Assembly (NCBI GenBank): GCA_036397975.1 | Contig: DASWHW010000077.1 | Coordinates: 1 to 8,380, forward strand | Reading direction: 5' to 3' | DNA length: 8,380 nucleotides | From: SZUA-287 sp036397975 | Lineage (GTDB): Bacteria > Bacteroidota > Ignavibacteria > UBA10030 > UBA6906 | Shown here: positions 1 to 6,599 of the stretch, piece after piece | Layout: every line of letters starts with the position of its first letter | Numbering within the stretch: the first letter of the stretch is position 1 | Made by a program: the position numbers and the translations under genes | Notes under the pieces: generated by a model | Databases searched by the model: none | Told to the model about the DNA's origin: nothing | The model's input: the letters and a program-made list of their open reading frames with translations, nothing else

Positions 1-26
1 AATGCGATGGTATTGACGAAATAAAG

Positions 27-881
27 CTAAGAAGTCTTGTCTTCGAAGATGGTTTGAAAGGTGATTTGCTCTTTCTCTTGCGCGGGTGCAAATCCCTCTC
101 CAACGCAACGTGCTAGTATCAGTGTGATGTTGTCCGGTCCGCCGCGGTCATTGGCAAGATTTACGAGCGTGCCAGCAGCACCGTTCAGCGAAGAGGATGA
201 CGACACGGCCTTCACCATGTCCTCCTTCCCCACAAGACCCGACAAGCCATCGCTGCACAAAAGCAGAACATCGCCTCTTCGTAGTTGCAACTCGGTCATG
301 GGAATTTCGATTTCTTTTTGTGCAAGTGCTTGCAGAAGAATGTGTCTTCGCGGATGCGTCTCGGCTTCTTCTTCGGTGATGTTTCCCGCATCAACGAGCG
401 TGCGCACGAATGTTTGATCCTTCGTCACCTGCACGACCTCATTTCCCCGAATAACGTATCCACGACTATCGCCGACTTGCGCGATGACCAGAACATCTCG
501 GAGGATTCCTGCAACGGTCGCAGTTGCTCCCATCCCCCGCAAATGCGGGTGCTCGGCAGCTTTTGCCACGATAATGTCATTTGCCTTCTGTACCGCATCG
601 TAGACCATCTTGCGAAGAGCAATCTTGTCCTTCAGTCCATCCCACTGCGTTGCATCGCGAACAGACTCCACTGCCAGCAAACTCGCCACCTCTCCCGCTG
701 CGGCCCCGCCGATCCCATCCGATATCATCAGGATTATGCCATGCTCGGTGGAAAGATGCTGAACCGATGCCAGCGCATCGGAATCGGCGGACGTCGTCTG
801 ATCGACCAGATAGCTATCCTCATTCCCCTCCCGCATCATCCCGACATCGGTTTGCGCAAACACTTCGATCGACGTTTTCAT
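27..881 (-). CDS. PP2C-family Ser/Thr protein phosphatase
   Basis: This 284-residue soluble protein is a PPM/PP2C-type, metal-dependent phosphatase predicted to remove phosphate from Ser/Thr residues in the cytoplasm. The family motifs appear in order: TDVGMMREGNEDS (11-23), SDGIGG (54-59), GMGATATVA (117-125), VGDSRGYVIR (136-145), CSDGLSGLV (209-217) and GGPDNIT (247-253). The usual metal-ligand aspartates D22, D55, D211 and D250 are present. The common DGMGGH version of motif two reads DGIGGA here. The length fits a stand-alone catalytic domain, with no membrane segment or extra domain. I chose the ATG at 881 because family similarity begins just after it; a GTG at 896 or a TTG at 947 would add 5 or 22 residues, and none has a clear ribosome binding site. 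A 132-nt gap separates it from the upstream gene, so it may have its own promoter. The partner kinase is not in the window. Confidence 0.93.
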   Translation of the reverse strand: MKTSIEVFAQTDVGMMREGNEDSYLVDQTTSADSDALASVQHLSTEHGIILMISDGIGGAAAGEVASLLAVESVRDATQWDGLKDKIALRKMVYDAVQKANDIIVAKAAEHPHLRGMGATATVAGILRDVLVIAQVGDSRGYVIRGNEVVQVTKDQTFVRTLVDAGNITEEEAETHPRRHILLQALAQKEIEIPMTELQLRRGDVLLLCSDGLSGLVGKEDMVKAVSSSSSLNGAAGTLVNLANDRGGPDNITLILARCVGEGFAPAQEKEQITFQTIFEDKTS

Positions 882-1013
882 GGAAATGTCGTTCACTGTT
901 CTTAGCGTACCATTGAATGAGTGGGGGATATTCCGGCTTGATGACAATCTACTGTATTAGGATACGGTGTGTTCTGGCAAAAAACAAGTTAAGGACAGAC
1001 AACTTTCAATCTC

Positions 1014-1919
1014 TCACTTTCTCGCCAGCCAAACTCCCACGAGTGTAACGCCTGCACCGATCAGCTGTAGCAGAAGGAGTTTTTCACCAAGCGCGATGTA
1101 GGCAATGGCAAGGGCGAATACCGGAACGAGGTTTGCAAAGTTCGACGCGTGGGCGGGCCCGAGTTTTTTCACTCCAAATGACCAGAATGTGTTGGCAAGT
1201 CCGATAGAGAATGCGCCTGACACAACAGCGGCAAAGAAATAGCCCGGGGCCAGTGCGGAACTCTCGCCCGCCACAAAAGACGGGAACGCTACAACCGAAA
1301 AAACCATTCCCCCCATCAACCCGATAACTACGTTGAGCTGGATAGCCGAGTATCTGGCAAGCAGAGGTTTTTGCAGAGTCGAGCTGAGCCCCCAGAGCGT
1401 TGCAGCGAAGAGGCAGAGAAAGTCTCCGAGAATCCCCTCTGCACCGACGTCAAGGGTGCCCGTCCCAAAAATAATCATCCCTACCCCGATAAACGAAGTG
1501 ACCATTCCTGTAATGACCATCGGGCGAATTGCCTCTTTGAGGATGACGCGATTCGTAATGATCGTCCAGATGGGCGATGTAGCAAGGAGGACGGAGCAAT
1601 TGCCAACGGTGGTCAGACTCAGTCCTGAAATAAAGGCCATTTGATAAGCAACCCCGGCAAGGAACCCGACAAGCAGAGTCTTCTTCCAGTCACCTGGTTC
1701 TACTTTCAGCCAGCGGGCTCGGACAAGAAAGAGGGATCCCAGGAAAAGTGAAGCAACAACGTATCGGATGCTGTTGAATTGAAACATCGTCATTCCACCC
1801 AACGTCCACTTTGCGAGCGAGTTGTTCCCCGCCCAAATGAGTATCGTCACCAGGAGAAGAATCTCCGCAAGAATCCTTGCTTTATCCGTGGATGATCTTA
1901 CGACGGTTTGTTTCGGCAT
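1014..1919 (-). CDS. EamA/DMT-family membrane transporter
   Basis: This 301-residue protein has about ten hydrophobic segments arranged as two repeated EamA halves (roughly residues 15-150 and 160-300), the usual length and layout of the drug/metabolite transporter superfamily. Recognisable family features include the first-helix IWAGNNSLAK stretch (28-37), the LLATSPIWTIITNRVILKEA stretch (111-130) at the end of the first half, and the matching LVPVFALAIAYIALGEKL stretch (264-281) near the end of the second half. It acts in the inner membrane; the substrate cannot be told from sequence, since the family covers amino acids, nucleotides, sugars and drug-like compounds. Its ATG lies inside the end of the preceding membrane-protein gene (22-nt overlap) with no clear ribosome binding site, which suggests translational coupling. 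It is the last gene of the four-gene unit that starts at 3340. Confidence 0.92.
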   Translation of the reverse strand: MPKQTVVRSSTDKARILAEILLLVTILIWAGNNSLAKWTLGGMTMFQFNSIRYVVASLFLGSLFLVRARWLKVEPGDWKKTLLVGFLAGVAYQMAFISGLSLTTVGNCSVLLATSPIWTIITNRVILKEAIRPMVITGMVTSFIGVGMIIFGTGTLDVGAEGILGDFLCLFAATLWGLSSTLQKPLLARYSAIQLNVVIGLMGGMVFSVVAFPSFVAGESSALAPGYFFAAVVSGAFSIGLANTFWSFGVKKLGPAHASNFANLVPVFALAIAYIALGEKLLLLQLIGAGVTLVGVWLARK

Positions 1920-2545
1920 GCGAGGAAGAATGAAATAGCGTAGAGAAGAAGCCCGATGCCAAGAAGTTCATACCGATAGGGTCCGGGCATTGCTTCATGA
2001 AGAGTTGCGTCCGTGTCAATCATAAAGGAAACGAGGAGAACCGCAGTGGCAAGACCCGCGAGAATCCATGACTTCCATCCAGGAGCAAACGAACGCCCAG
2101 CCGCAAAACGACGGACGATGACAACTCCGCAATAGATCATCAGGAGAGAAATCAATACTGGAGCGATGACCGGCCCGATCCACGGAAGAGGCAGGAGAAA
2201 CAAAACGTCCCAGTCCACCATTGTCGCTGGCCATCCGACGAACACCTTGAGCCACACGTAATAAAAAATATCCCAGACACCAAAAGCAACAAGGAAGAAT
2301 CCGAACTTGTCCCACTTTGTGCGCCCCGTCAGAGCACCGATGGCAACAAGCATCAGGATTGTTGCCGCTTCACGCGCTAATTCAACGCCCAGGTGGTCTA
2401 TGGTGATGAGACGAAGGGGAAACTCAAATCCGGTCGGATAGTAAATGGCTCGGAGATAAACAACGACGCTCGCTTCCACAAGGGCAAAAGCAATTGCGAA
2501 AAGAGAAGTCCACATCAAGAGTCGAGACGACCGACCCGGTGTCAC
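1898..2545 (-). CDS. polytopic membrane protein of unknown function
   Basis: This 215-residue protein has about six hydrophobic segments, roughly at residues 10-32, 57-74, 80-102, 112-145 (probably two), 158-176 and 192-210. I do not recognise a named family. The polar and aromatic residues look functionally constrained: a LAREAAT stretch at 56-62, GVWDIFYYVWLK at 89-100, and DWDVLFLLPLPWIGPV at 111-126. These combine charged residues with Trp/Pro inside or beside helices, as in a membrane enzyme or transporter rather than a simple anchor. It starts with GTG, whose last two bases form part of the TGA stop of the preceding AhpD-like gene (GTGA, 4-nt overlap), a sign of coupled translation. An ATG at 2515 (codon 11) is the alternative start. 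Its end overlaps the EamA transporter. Coding assignment is firm; function is open. Confidence 0.85.
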   Translation of the reverse strand: MTPGRSSRLLMWTSLFAIAFALVEASVVVYLRAIYYPTGFEFPLRLITIDHLGVELAREAATILMLVAIGALTGRTKWDKFGFFLVAFGVWDIFYYVWLKVFVGWPATMVDWDVLFLLPLPWIGPVIAPVLISLLMIYCGVVIVRRFAAGRSFAPGWKSWILAGLATAVLLVSFMIDTDATLHEAMPGPYRYELLGIGLLLYAISFFLACRNKPS

Positions 2546-2895
2546 GTCGCGCTCAGTGCGTTTAGTTCATCAAGGAATGCAACGCCGCGACGAAGGTGAG
2601 GGATAACGATCGAACCTCCAACAACAAGTGCAACACTGAATATATCGAACATCTCCTCGTCGGTCACACCTTCTTTTTTGCATTGCTCTATATGATAGGA
2701 GATGCAATCGTCGCACCGCAGCACCATCGAGGAAACTAGACCAAGCATCTCCTTTGTCTTCGCATCGAGCGCGCCTGGTTCGTACGTCAGTGTATCCACG
2801 CCAAAGAACCGCTTGATCGCACGATTGTCGACATCGAGAATGCGCTTATTCATTTTGGTGCGGAACTCTTGGAATTCCTGAACTCGACTTCCCAT
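2542..2895 (-). CDS. carboxymuconolactone decarboxylase / AhpD-like protein
   Basis: This 117-residue soluble protein belongs to the carboxymuconolactone decarboxylase (CMD)/AhpD fold. Residues 49-68 carry the full peroxidase-type signature E-x11-C-x2-C-x3-H, with E49, C61, C64 and H68 (CDDC motif). In AhpD proteins this is a thiol redox centre with a proton relay, so disulfide reductase or peroxidase-like activity is more likely than lactone decarboxylation. The C-terminal VVGGSIVIPHLRRGVAF stretch (91-107) is typical of single-domain members. I chose the ATG at 2895 because AGGAG sits 7 nt upstream and family similarity starts there; an ATG at 2925 is also in frame but lacks a ribosome binding site. 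It follows the small membrane-protein gene by 31 nt and overlaps the next gene by 4 nt. CMD-like proteins are reported near arsenosugar genes, which makes the nearby arsM notable, but membership of that subfamily is not proven. Confidence 0.9.
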   Translation of the reverse strand: MGSRVQEFQEFRTKMNKRILDVDNRAIKRFFGVDTLTYEPGALDAKTKEMLGLVSSMVLRCDDCISYHIEQCKKEGVTDEEMFDIFSVALVVGGSIVIPHLRRGVAFLDELNALSAT

Positions 2896-2902
2896 AGGTA
2901 CT

Positions 2903-2907
2903 CTCCT
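2903..2907 (-). promoter_or_regulatory. ribosome binding site (AGGAG) of the AhpD-like gene
   Basis: The minus strand reads AGGAG followed by a 7-nt spacer and the ATG at 2895. It decides the start of the CMD/AhpD-like protein in favour of the shorter form over the in-frame ATG at 2925. Confidence 0.75.
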
Positions 2908-2926
2908 GTTAAACGATGATTCCATC

Positions 2927-3340
2927 TTAGCGAATTGGTGGGAGTTGGAACTGTCTCCCAATGGATGGGAGTTCCTTTATCGCCAAATATGCCTCTTGCC
3001 AACCTCCTTCATCAACAACACGCATCAGGTCCTTCATTCTGAGAAGATCTCCCGGTTGTGGTTCACCGTTGACCTGTCGCCCCAGACGCTCCCGGCCGGG
3101 AAAATTAATGTACTCTTCGAGAAAGACAACGCTCTGATGGACAAGCCCGAGTCCCGCAACGATTGCAGAACATGAAATGCCGATGTCGAGGAGGCCGTGA
3201 GGAAAATAGTATTCCCATCCAACAAACACTCCCGCACAGCCCGCCACAACAGCTCCCCATCCCAGGAGAGTCAGTGTTCTATAACGATGAAGGATTCTGT
3301 AGAATCCAAAATAGTAGTACTGAAGTTCGGCGTCGGACAA
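2927..3340 (-). CDS. small two-helix membrane protein, unknown function
   Basis: This 137-residue protein has an aromatic N-terminus (LQYYYFGFYRILHRYR, 6-21), two likely membrane helices (about 23-43 and 51-74), and a polar tail of about 60 residues that contains a GEPQPGDLLRMKDLMRVVD stretch (92-110). I do not recognise the family. By the positive-inside rule the basic N-terminal segment and the tail probably both face the cytoplasm. The start is uncertain: the only in-frame candidate before the first helix is TTG at 3340, an in-frame stop lies one codon further upstream, and no good ribosome binding site is visible. An ATG seven bases upstream is in another frame. The gene is the first after the terminator at 3394-3420 and ends 31 nt before the AhpD-like gene, so it probably leads a separate transcript. 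Confidence 0.72.
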   Translation of the reverse strand: MSDAELQYYYFGFYRILHRYRTLTLLGWGAVVAGCAGVFVGWEYYFPHGLLDIGISCSAIVAGLGLVHQSVVFLEEYINFPGRERLGRQVNGEPQPGDLLRMKDLMRVVDEGGWQEAYLAIKELPSIGRQFQLPPIR

Positions 3341-3393
3341 GGTTCATTGGGATGATGATGGATACGGTAAAGATACCAAGTTTCCCGGGGAAC

Positions 3394-3420
3394 AAAAAAA
3401 CCCGTCCGCGTGGGACGGGC
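3394..3420 (-). terminator. intrinsic (Rho-independent) terminator after arsM
   Basis: On the minus strand a perfect 7-bp GC-rich stem, CCCGTCC / GGACGGG (3419-3413 with 3407-3401), closes a 5-nt loop and is followed at once by seven T residues (3400-3394). It starts about 25 nt after the arsM stop codon. It marks the end of the right-hand gene block and separates it from the genes starting at 3340. Confidence 0.92.
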
Positions 3421-3444
3421 TTGCCTTCCCCGATTCAAGGCTCG

Positions 3445-4623
3445 TCAGCAACACCCATCCGGACCGCAGACTGACAGATCCGAGAGTTCAGTCTTCTTGT
3501 AGTCCATCCCTTTCGTTTCACGCGGATGTCGTTTCGCATTTGTCTTGCAGTTGAATTTCTGTGCAGAGTCGATTGGAATTTCCGTCAGTGGCAGAATGCC
3601 GGTCACCTGGGAGGCATATGGGCCGTTTTCGTTTGTGTAAATATGATAGGTCTTATCGCACACCGCCATCCTGGCCCCTCGATGGAGCGTATGTCCATCA
3701 TCGTCCACGACCGTTTTCCAGGGGCCTTTGTAGATCACCGCTTGATTGCGCTCCAGACATTCTCCTTCTTTTCCCTTATACGCAACGATGGTCACCGAAC
3801 GGAATTCGATTCCTTCCACGGTCTGCCACGGTTTTTCATCCCTCTTCACGATATTCATTCCATAGAATCCAGCATCCTTGAAGGCCTCCAAAATCCCCGT
3901 CTCGGTGAACGCCCCAGAGATACATCCACTCCAGAGATCGGCGTCATTCTTTAACGTCACCGGGACATCTTCATCGCTGACGATGTCCGAGATTGCGACA
4001 CGGCCTCCTCGTTTCAGTACGCGAAACATTTCCCCGAACATCTTGCGCCTGTCTTCTTCCCGCACCAGGTTGAGAACACAATTGGAAACAATGACATCGA
4101 CAGAGTTGTCCTTTATCATGGGCTCCGTATGACGGAGTGCATCTGAATACTCCTCAAGCTTTTGTAGATCTTCAACGCCCTGGACGGTATTTCTCTTCAG
4201 GTATTCCTCCACCTTGTTCATGTCCAGGGCCAGGTCCTGAATTTTTCCCCTGTGGAATTCAACTGCCACACCAAACTTCTTCTGCATTTCCGATTGATAC
4301 TTCCGCGCCAGCCCAAGCATTTCATCATTCATATCGACACCGATCACTTTGCCCCCCTTGCCGACAATCTGGGCAGCGATGTAGCAGATCTTTCCACCGC
4401 CGCTCCCGAGATCGAGCACGATATCTCCTTCTCTCACATGTGCAGAAGGATCCCCGCAACCATAGTCGCGATCGAGTATTTCCTGCGGAAGCGCTTCAAG
4501 GTATTTCTTGTCATATTCCACGGGACAGCAAAGAGCCGCTTCGCGTTGCTTCGCGCCCTTCGAGTAGCGTTCCCGCACTGCCTGTTCGATGGATAGATTG
4601 ATACTGTCTGAGTTGTTCACCAT
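3445..4623 (-). CDS. arsM: ArsM-type arsenite S-adenosylmethionine methyltransferase with C-terminal extension
   Basis: This 392-residue cytoplasmic class I methyltransferase is predicted to add methyl groups from S-adenosylmethionine to trivalent arsenic. The SAM-binding motif is VLDLGSGGGK (69-78), followed by the acidic GVDMNDEML loop (95-103). Three cysteines match the arsenite-binding set of ArsM enzymes: C56 (DYGCGDP), C182 (SNCVLNL) and C234 (SGCISGA). An extra Cys pair lies at 32-33. Residues 134-165 form a charged insert absent from minimal class I enzymes. A tail of about 105 residues after the fold contains QAVIYKGPW (294-302) and MAVCDKTYHIYT (319-330), and ends with C386, C391 and C392. 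Long ArsM forms of this kind occur in arsenosugar-type gene contexts. A 58-nt gap separates it from the upstream transferase gene, and a terminator follows. The ribosome binding site abuts the ATG, so translation might begin at the GTG codon at 4620. Confidence 0.93.
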   Translation of the reverse strand: MVNNSDSINLSIEQAVRERYSKGAKQREAALCCPVEYDKKYLEALPQEILDRDYGCGDPSAHVREGDIVLDLGSGGGKICYIAAQIVGKGGKVIGVDMNDEMLGLARKYQSEMQKKFGVAVEFHRGKIQDLALDMNKVEEYLKRNTVQGVEDLQKLEEYSDALRHTEPMIKDNSVDVIVSNCVLNLVREEDRRKMFGEMFRVLKRGGRVAISDIVSDEDVPVTLKNDADLWSGCISGAFTETGILEAFKDAGFYGMNIVKRDEKPWQTVEGIEFRSVTIVAYKGKEGECLERNQAVIYKGPWKTVVDDDGHTLHRGARMAVCDKTYHIYTNENGPYASQVTGILPLTEIPIDSAQKFNCKTNAKRHPRETKGMDYKKTELSDLSVCGPDGCC

Positions 4624-4629
4624 TCCTCC
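4624..4629 (-). promoter_or_regulatory. GGAGGA ribosome binding site abutting the arsM start
   Basis: A strong GGAGGA touches the ATG at 4623 with no spacer. Relative to the next codon, GTG at 4620, it has a more workable though still short spacing of 3 to 4 nt. This raises the GTG as a possible true start, changing the protein by one residue. Confidence 0.6.
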
Positions 4630-4681
4630 AGTGTTTACAAATTATTCTATTGAGACAAGATAAAAAATCCGGCGGGCAATT

Positions 4682-5302
4682 TCATCCTCTTTGTGTCCTT
4701 TGAAGAAACGCCTTGTAGTCCTCTTCGGTATCGATGTCTTTTTCATCAGGGAGAACGTGACACGAATAGCCGTGCGCGCGGACAGTATTCATCGTAGCCC
4801 TGAAGACGCTGTCCGTGCTCCACTCCACGTTCTCGAAAGCTTTTTTCAACGGCCCATTCATTCCCAACAGATAATATCCTCCGTCGGTCGATGGGCCAAT
4901 AACAAGATCGTGGGACACAAGAGCATCATACGCGGACCTGATCCTTTCAACACGAAGTTCGGGCACATCGGTTCCAATGATCACTGATGCGTCGGCACCG
5001 TCCTGGAATGTTTTGGCGAAAGCCTGGTGCATGCGCGCACCGAGTGAGTCTCCCTGCTGCTCATGAAACACAAAATCGCGACAGACCCATCCCTTCACCT
5101 CGGTCTTTGAAGCGCCGGGGGCATAAAACAAGTACGTGCTTACACCCCTTCGACCGAGGTCATCGGCAAGGGTAAAAGCGTGTTCAGCAAACTCACGGTA
5201 AATGCCTGCGGCCCGTTCCATGCCGAGAGTCGATCCAAGCCGGGTCTTTACCTCCCCGGGCCGTGGAAGCTTGGCAAAAATAATAAGTGACTGATTAGAC
5301 AT
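4682..5302 (-). CDS. TIGR04282-type (DUF2064) nucleotide-sugar transferase
   Basis: This 206-residue soluble protein has the GT-A-like nucleotidyl/glycosyltransferase fold of the DUF2064/TIGR04282 family. Motifs in order: IIFAKLPRPGEVKTRL (7-22, the nucleotide-binding loop), QQGDSLGARM (82-91), IIGTDVPEL (108-116, acidic metal-binding region), GPSTDGGYYLLG (136-147), WST (161-163) and DIDTEEDY (189-196). The length is normal. The family was first named for its links to a radical SAM/selenodomain system and is now annotated as arsenosugar-biosynthesis glycosyltransferase; its exact reaction is not settled. The arsM gene directly downstream supports that setting. The ATG overlaps the end of the GT-C gene by 8 nt, so translation is probably coupled. 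Its first five residues (MSNQS) are the same as those of the GT2 enzyme at 7339. Confidence 0.92.
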   Translation of the reverse strand: MSNQSLIIFAKLPRPGEVKTRLGSTLGMERAAGIYREFAEHAFTLADDLGRRGVSTYLFYAPGASKTEVKGWVCRDFVFHEQQGDSLGARMHQAFAKTFQDGADASVIIGTDVPELRVERIRSAYDALVSHDLVIGPSTDGGYYLLGMNGPLKKAFENVEWSTDSVFRATMNTVRAHGYSCHVLPDEKDIDTEEDYKAFLQRTQRG

Positions 5303-6599
5303 CCGTTTTACGTCTCAGAGAGGTCACCAACTCAGGGATCAAAAGGATGAAAAATGGAATATACTCCACAAGCAAAATCCATTGCTGATCCGCCCACACA
5401 CCGGACCCAACGTAATCGTAAACAACGAGGTTGCTCAGGCCAATCGTTCCTATCAAAACAAAGACTGCGCGCGACCAGCGTACCACCAGCAACGCGTTCA
5501 ACCACAGCAGATACCATGGCTGCACCGACGCGGAGCAGACGATGAACGCCAGAAACGCCAGAAACACCTTGTCAAGAATCGGTCGCCGCAGAAAGAAGAC
5601 TGCCACCAAAGTCAAGAACAATAGCATTGCGCTGATGTTGTGTGCCAGTTCATTGGAGTGCAGGAGGCTCAGCAGGACTTTGAATATAGAACCGTTGAAC
5701 TCAAATGAACTGCTAAAGACCAGAAACGACTCAATCAATCCTCCTGTCGGCTCTATGTAGAACAGCGTTCCCGCAACGAGCATCATCACCGGTATCAAAA
5801 CAAGCGCAATCCTACGCCAACCTTTCTCTTCCCAAAAAAGAAATGGTGCGACCATTAATGGATATAGCTTCGCGAGTGTCGCAGAGCCGAGCGCAAATGC
5901 GCTTTGAACCGGTTTCTTTTCTGATACAAACAGAAGGAACATCAAGAGAAATGAAATCCCCAATGCATCGAGATGACCATCGAGACCAATGTACAGTACC
6001 GGAAGCGGAGACCAGGCATAAAGCAACAGAACGTTGGGCGAGCTATTCCGCTGACGCAGGAGACGGACCAGAATGACCATCGTAAGGAGGTCGAACAAAA
6101 CAAACAGCAGCTTCATCCCGCTGACCGATGGCCCGAAAAGAAAATTCGAAACCATAAAGAAGACCTGCGCCAGGGGCGGATAAATCGTCCGCATTTCAGG
6201 ATGATTGATTCGCGCCGGAAGATCCTCGGTCTGCAAATGCGCAACCGCTCTATCGATCGGAGTGTAGCGATAGGGATTTTCTCCGCTCAGTCCAACCCGA
6301 CCATCCCAAACATACCGGAAGATGTCATCGGAGGCGACAATATCATGGGGCACCAGCGTGAGACGGAAGACTATGCCAAAACCAATGACAAGGTAAAGCC
6401 ATCTACCAATGACATGTTCCGAAGGTGTTTTTACAAAAACAAACCGGATCAACAGCAACGCCCATCCAAAAATATGCACGGTCGTAAACCAGGCAACGGA
6501 CGGCTGACCGGAAGGGACGAAATAGAAGGCGAGGTAGAGGAGTTCCATCAACACTCCCCACATGATCAACGTTTTGAGACCCTGAATCTTCCCGATCAT
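5295..6599 (-). CDS. GT-C membrane glycosyltransferase (GT87/mannosyltransferase-like)
   Basis: This 434-residue integral membrane protein has about ten or more hydrophobic helices. It resembles polyprenyl-phosphate-sugar-dependent GT-C enzymes of the GT87/DUF2029 mannosyltransferase type. The first large extracytoplasmic loop carries the acidic motif SDDIFRYVWDGR (90-101), with D91/D92 as the likely catalytic or metal site, followed by GENPYRYTP (106-114). Other family marks are IYPPLAQVFF (139-148), LAKLYPLMVAPF (242-253) and QPWYLLWLNAL (360-370). It should take a lipid-phosphate-linked hexose and transfer it to an acceptor on the periplasmic side; donor and acceptor are unknown. The ATG at 6599 overlaps the GT2 stop as ATGA, and no separate ribosome binding site is seen. 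The open frame continues to 6770, but that part lies inside the GT2 gene. The GT2 enzyme just upstream is a natural source of the lipid-linked donor. Confidence 0.9.
   Translation of the reverse strand: MIGKIQGLKTLIMWGVLMELLYLAFYFVPSGQPSVAWFTTVHIFGWALLLIRFVFVKTPSEHVIGRWLYLVIGFGIVFRLTLVPHDIVASDDIFRYVWDGRVGLSGENPYRYTPIDRAVAHLQTEDLPARINHPEMRTIYPPLAQVFFMVSNFLFGPSVSGMKLLFVLFDLLTMVILVRLLRQRNSSPNVLLLYAWSPLPVLYIGLDGHLDALGISFLLMFLLFVSEKKPVQSAFALGSATLAKLYPLMVAPFLFWEEKGWRRIALVLIPVMMLVAGTLFYIEPTGGLIESFLVFSSSFEFNGSIFKVLLSLLHSNELAHNISAMLLFLTLVAVFFLRRPILDKVFLAFLAFIVCSASVQPWYLLWLNALLVVRWSRAVFVLIGTIGLSNLVVYDYVGSGVWADQQWILLVEYIPFFILLIPELVTSLRRKTDV

Noticed and set aside
285..905. Long plus-strand open frame opposite the phosphatase gene.
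   Set aside because: It lies wholly within a gene with clear PP2C motifs and its translation shows no domain-like pattern.
959..987. Possible promoter for the phosphatase gene: TTGTTT (987-982), 17-nt spacer, TATCCT (964-959) on the minus strand.
   Set aside because: Spacing is ideal but the boxes match the sigma-70 consensus at only 3 and 4 of 6 positions, which is near chance in AT-rich spacer DNA, and the promoter consensus of this organism is unknown.
979..1005. AAGTT / AACTT inverted repeat followed by six T on the minus strand after the EamA gene.
   Set aside because: The stem is only five AT-rich pairs with a 10-nt loop, too weak for a convincing intrinsic terminator.
4644..4649. TAGAAT, a good -10-like hexamer on the minus strand in the 58-nt gap before arsM.
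   Set aside because: No recognisable -35 box at 16 to 18 nt upstream; an internal arsM promoter remains possible but is unsupported.
4661..4680. GC-rich stretch followed by TTTTTT after the TIGR04282-type gene, resembling a terminator.
   Set aside because: The GC-rich part has no self-complementary stem, so read-through into arsM is more likely.
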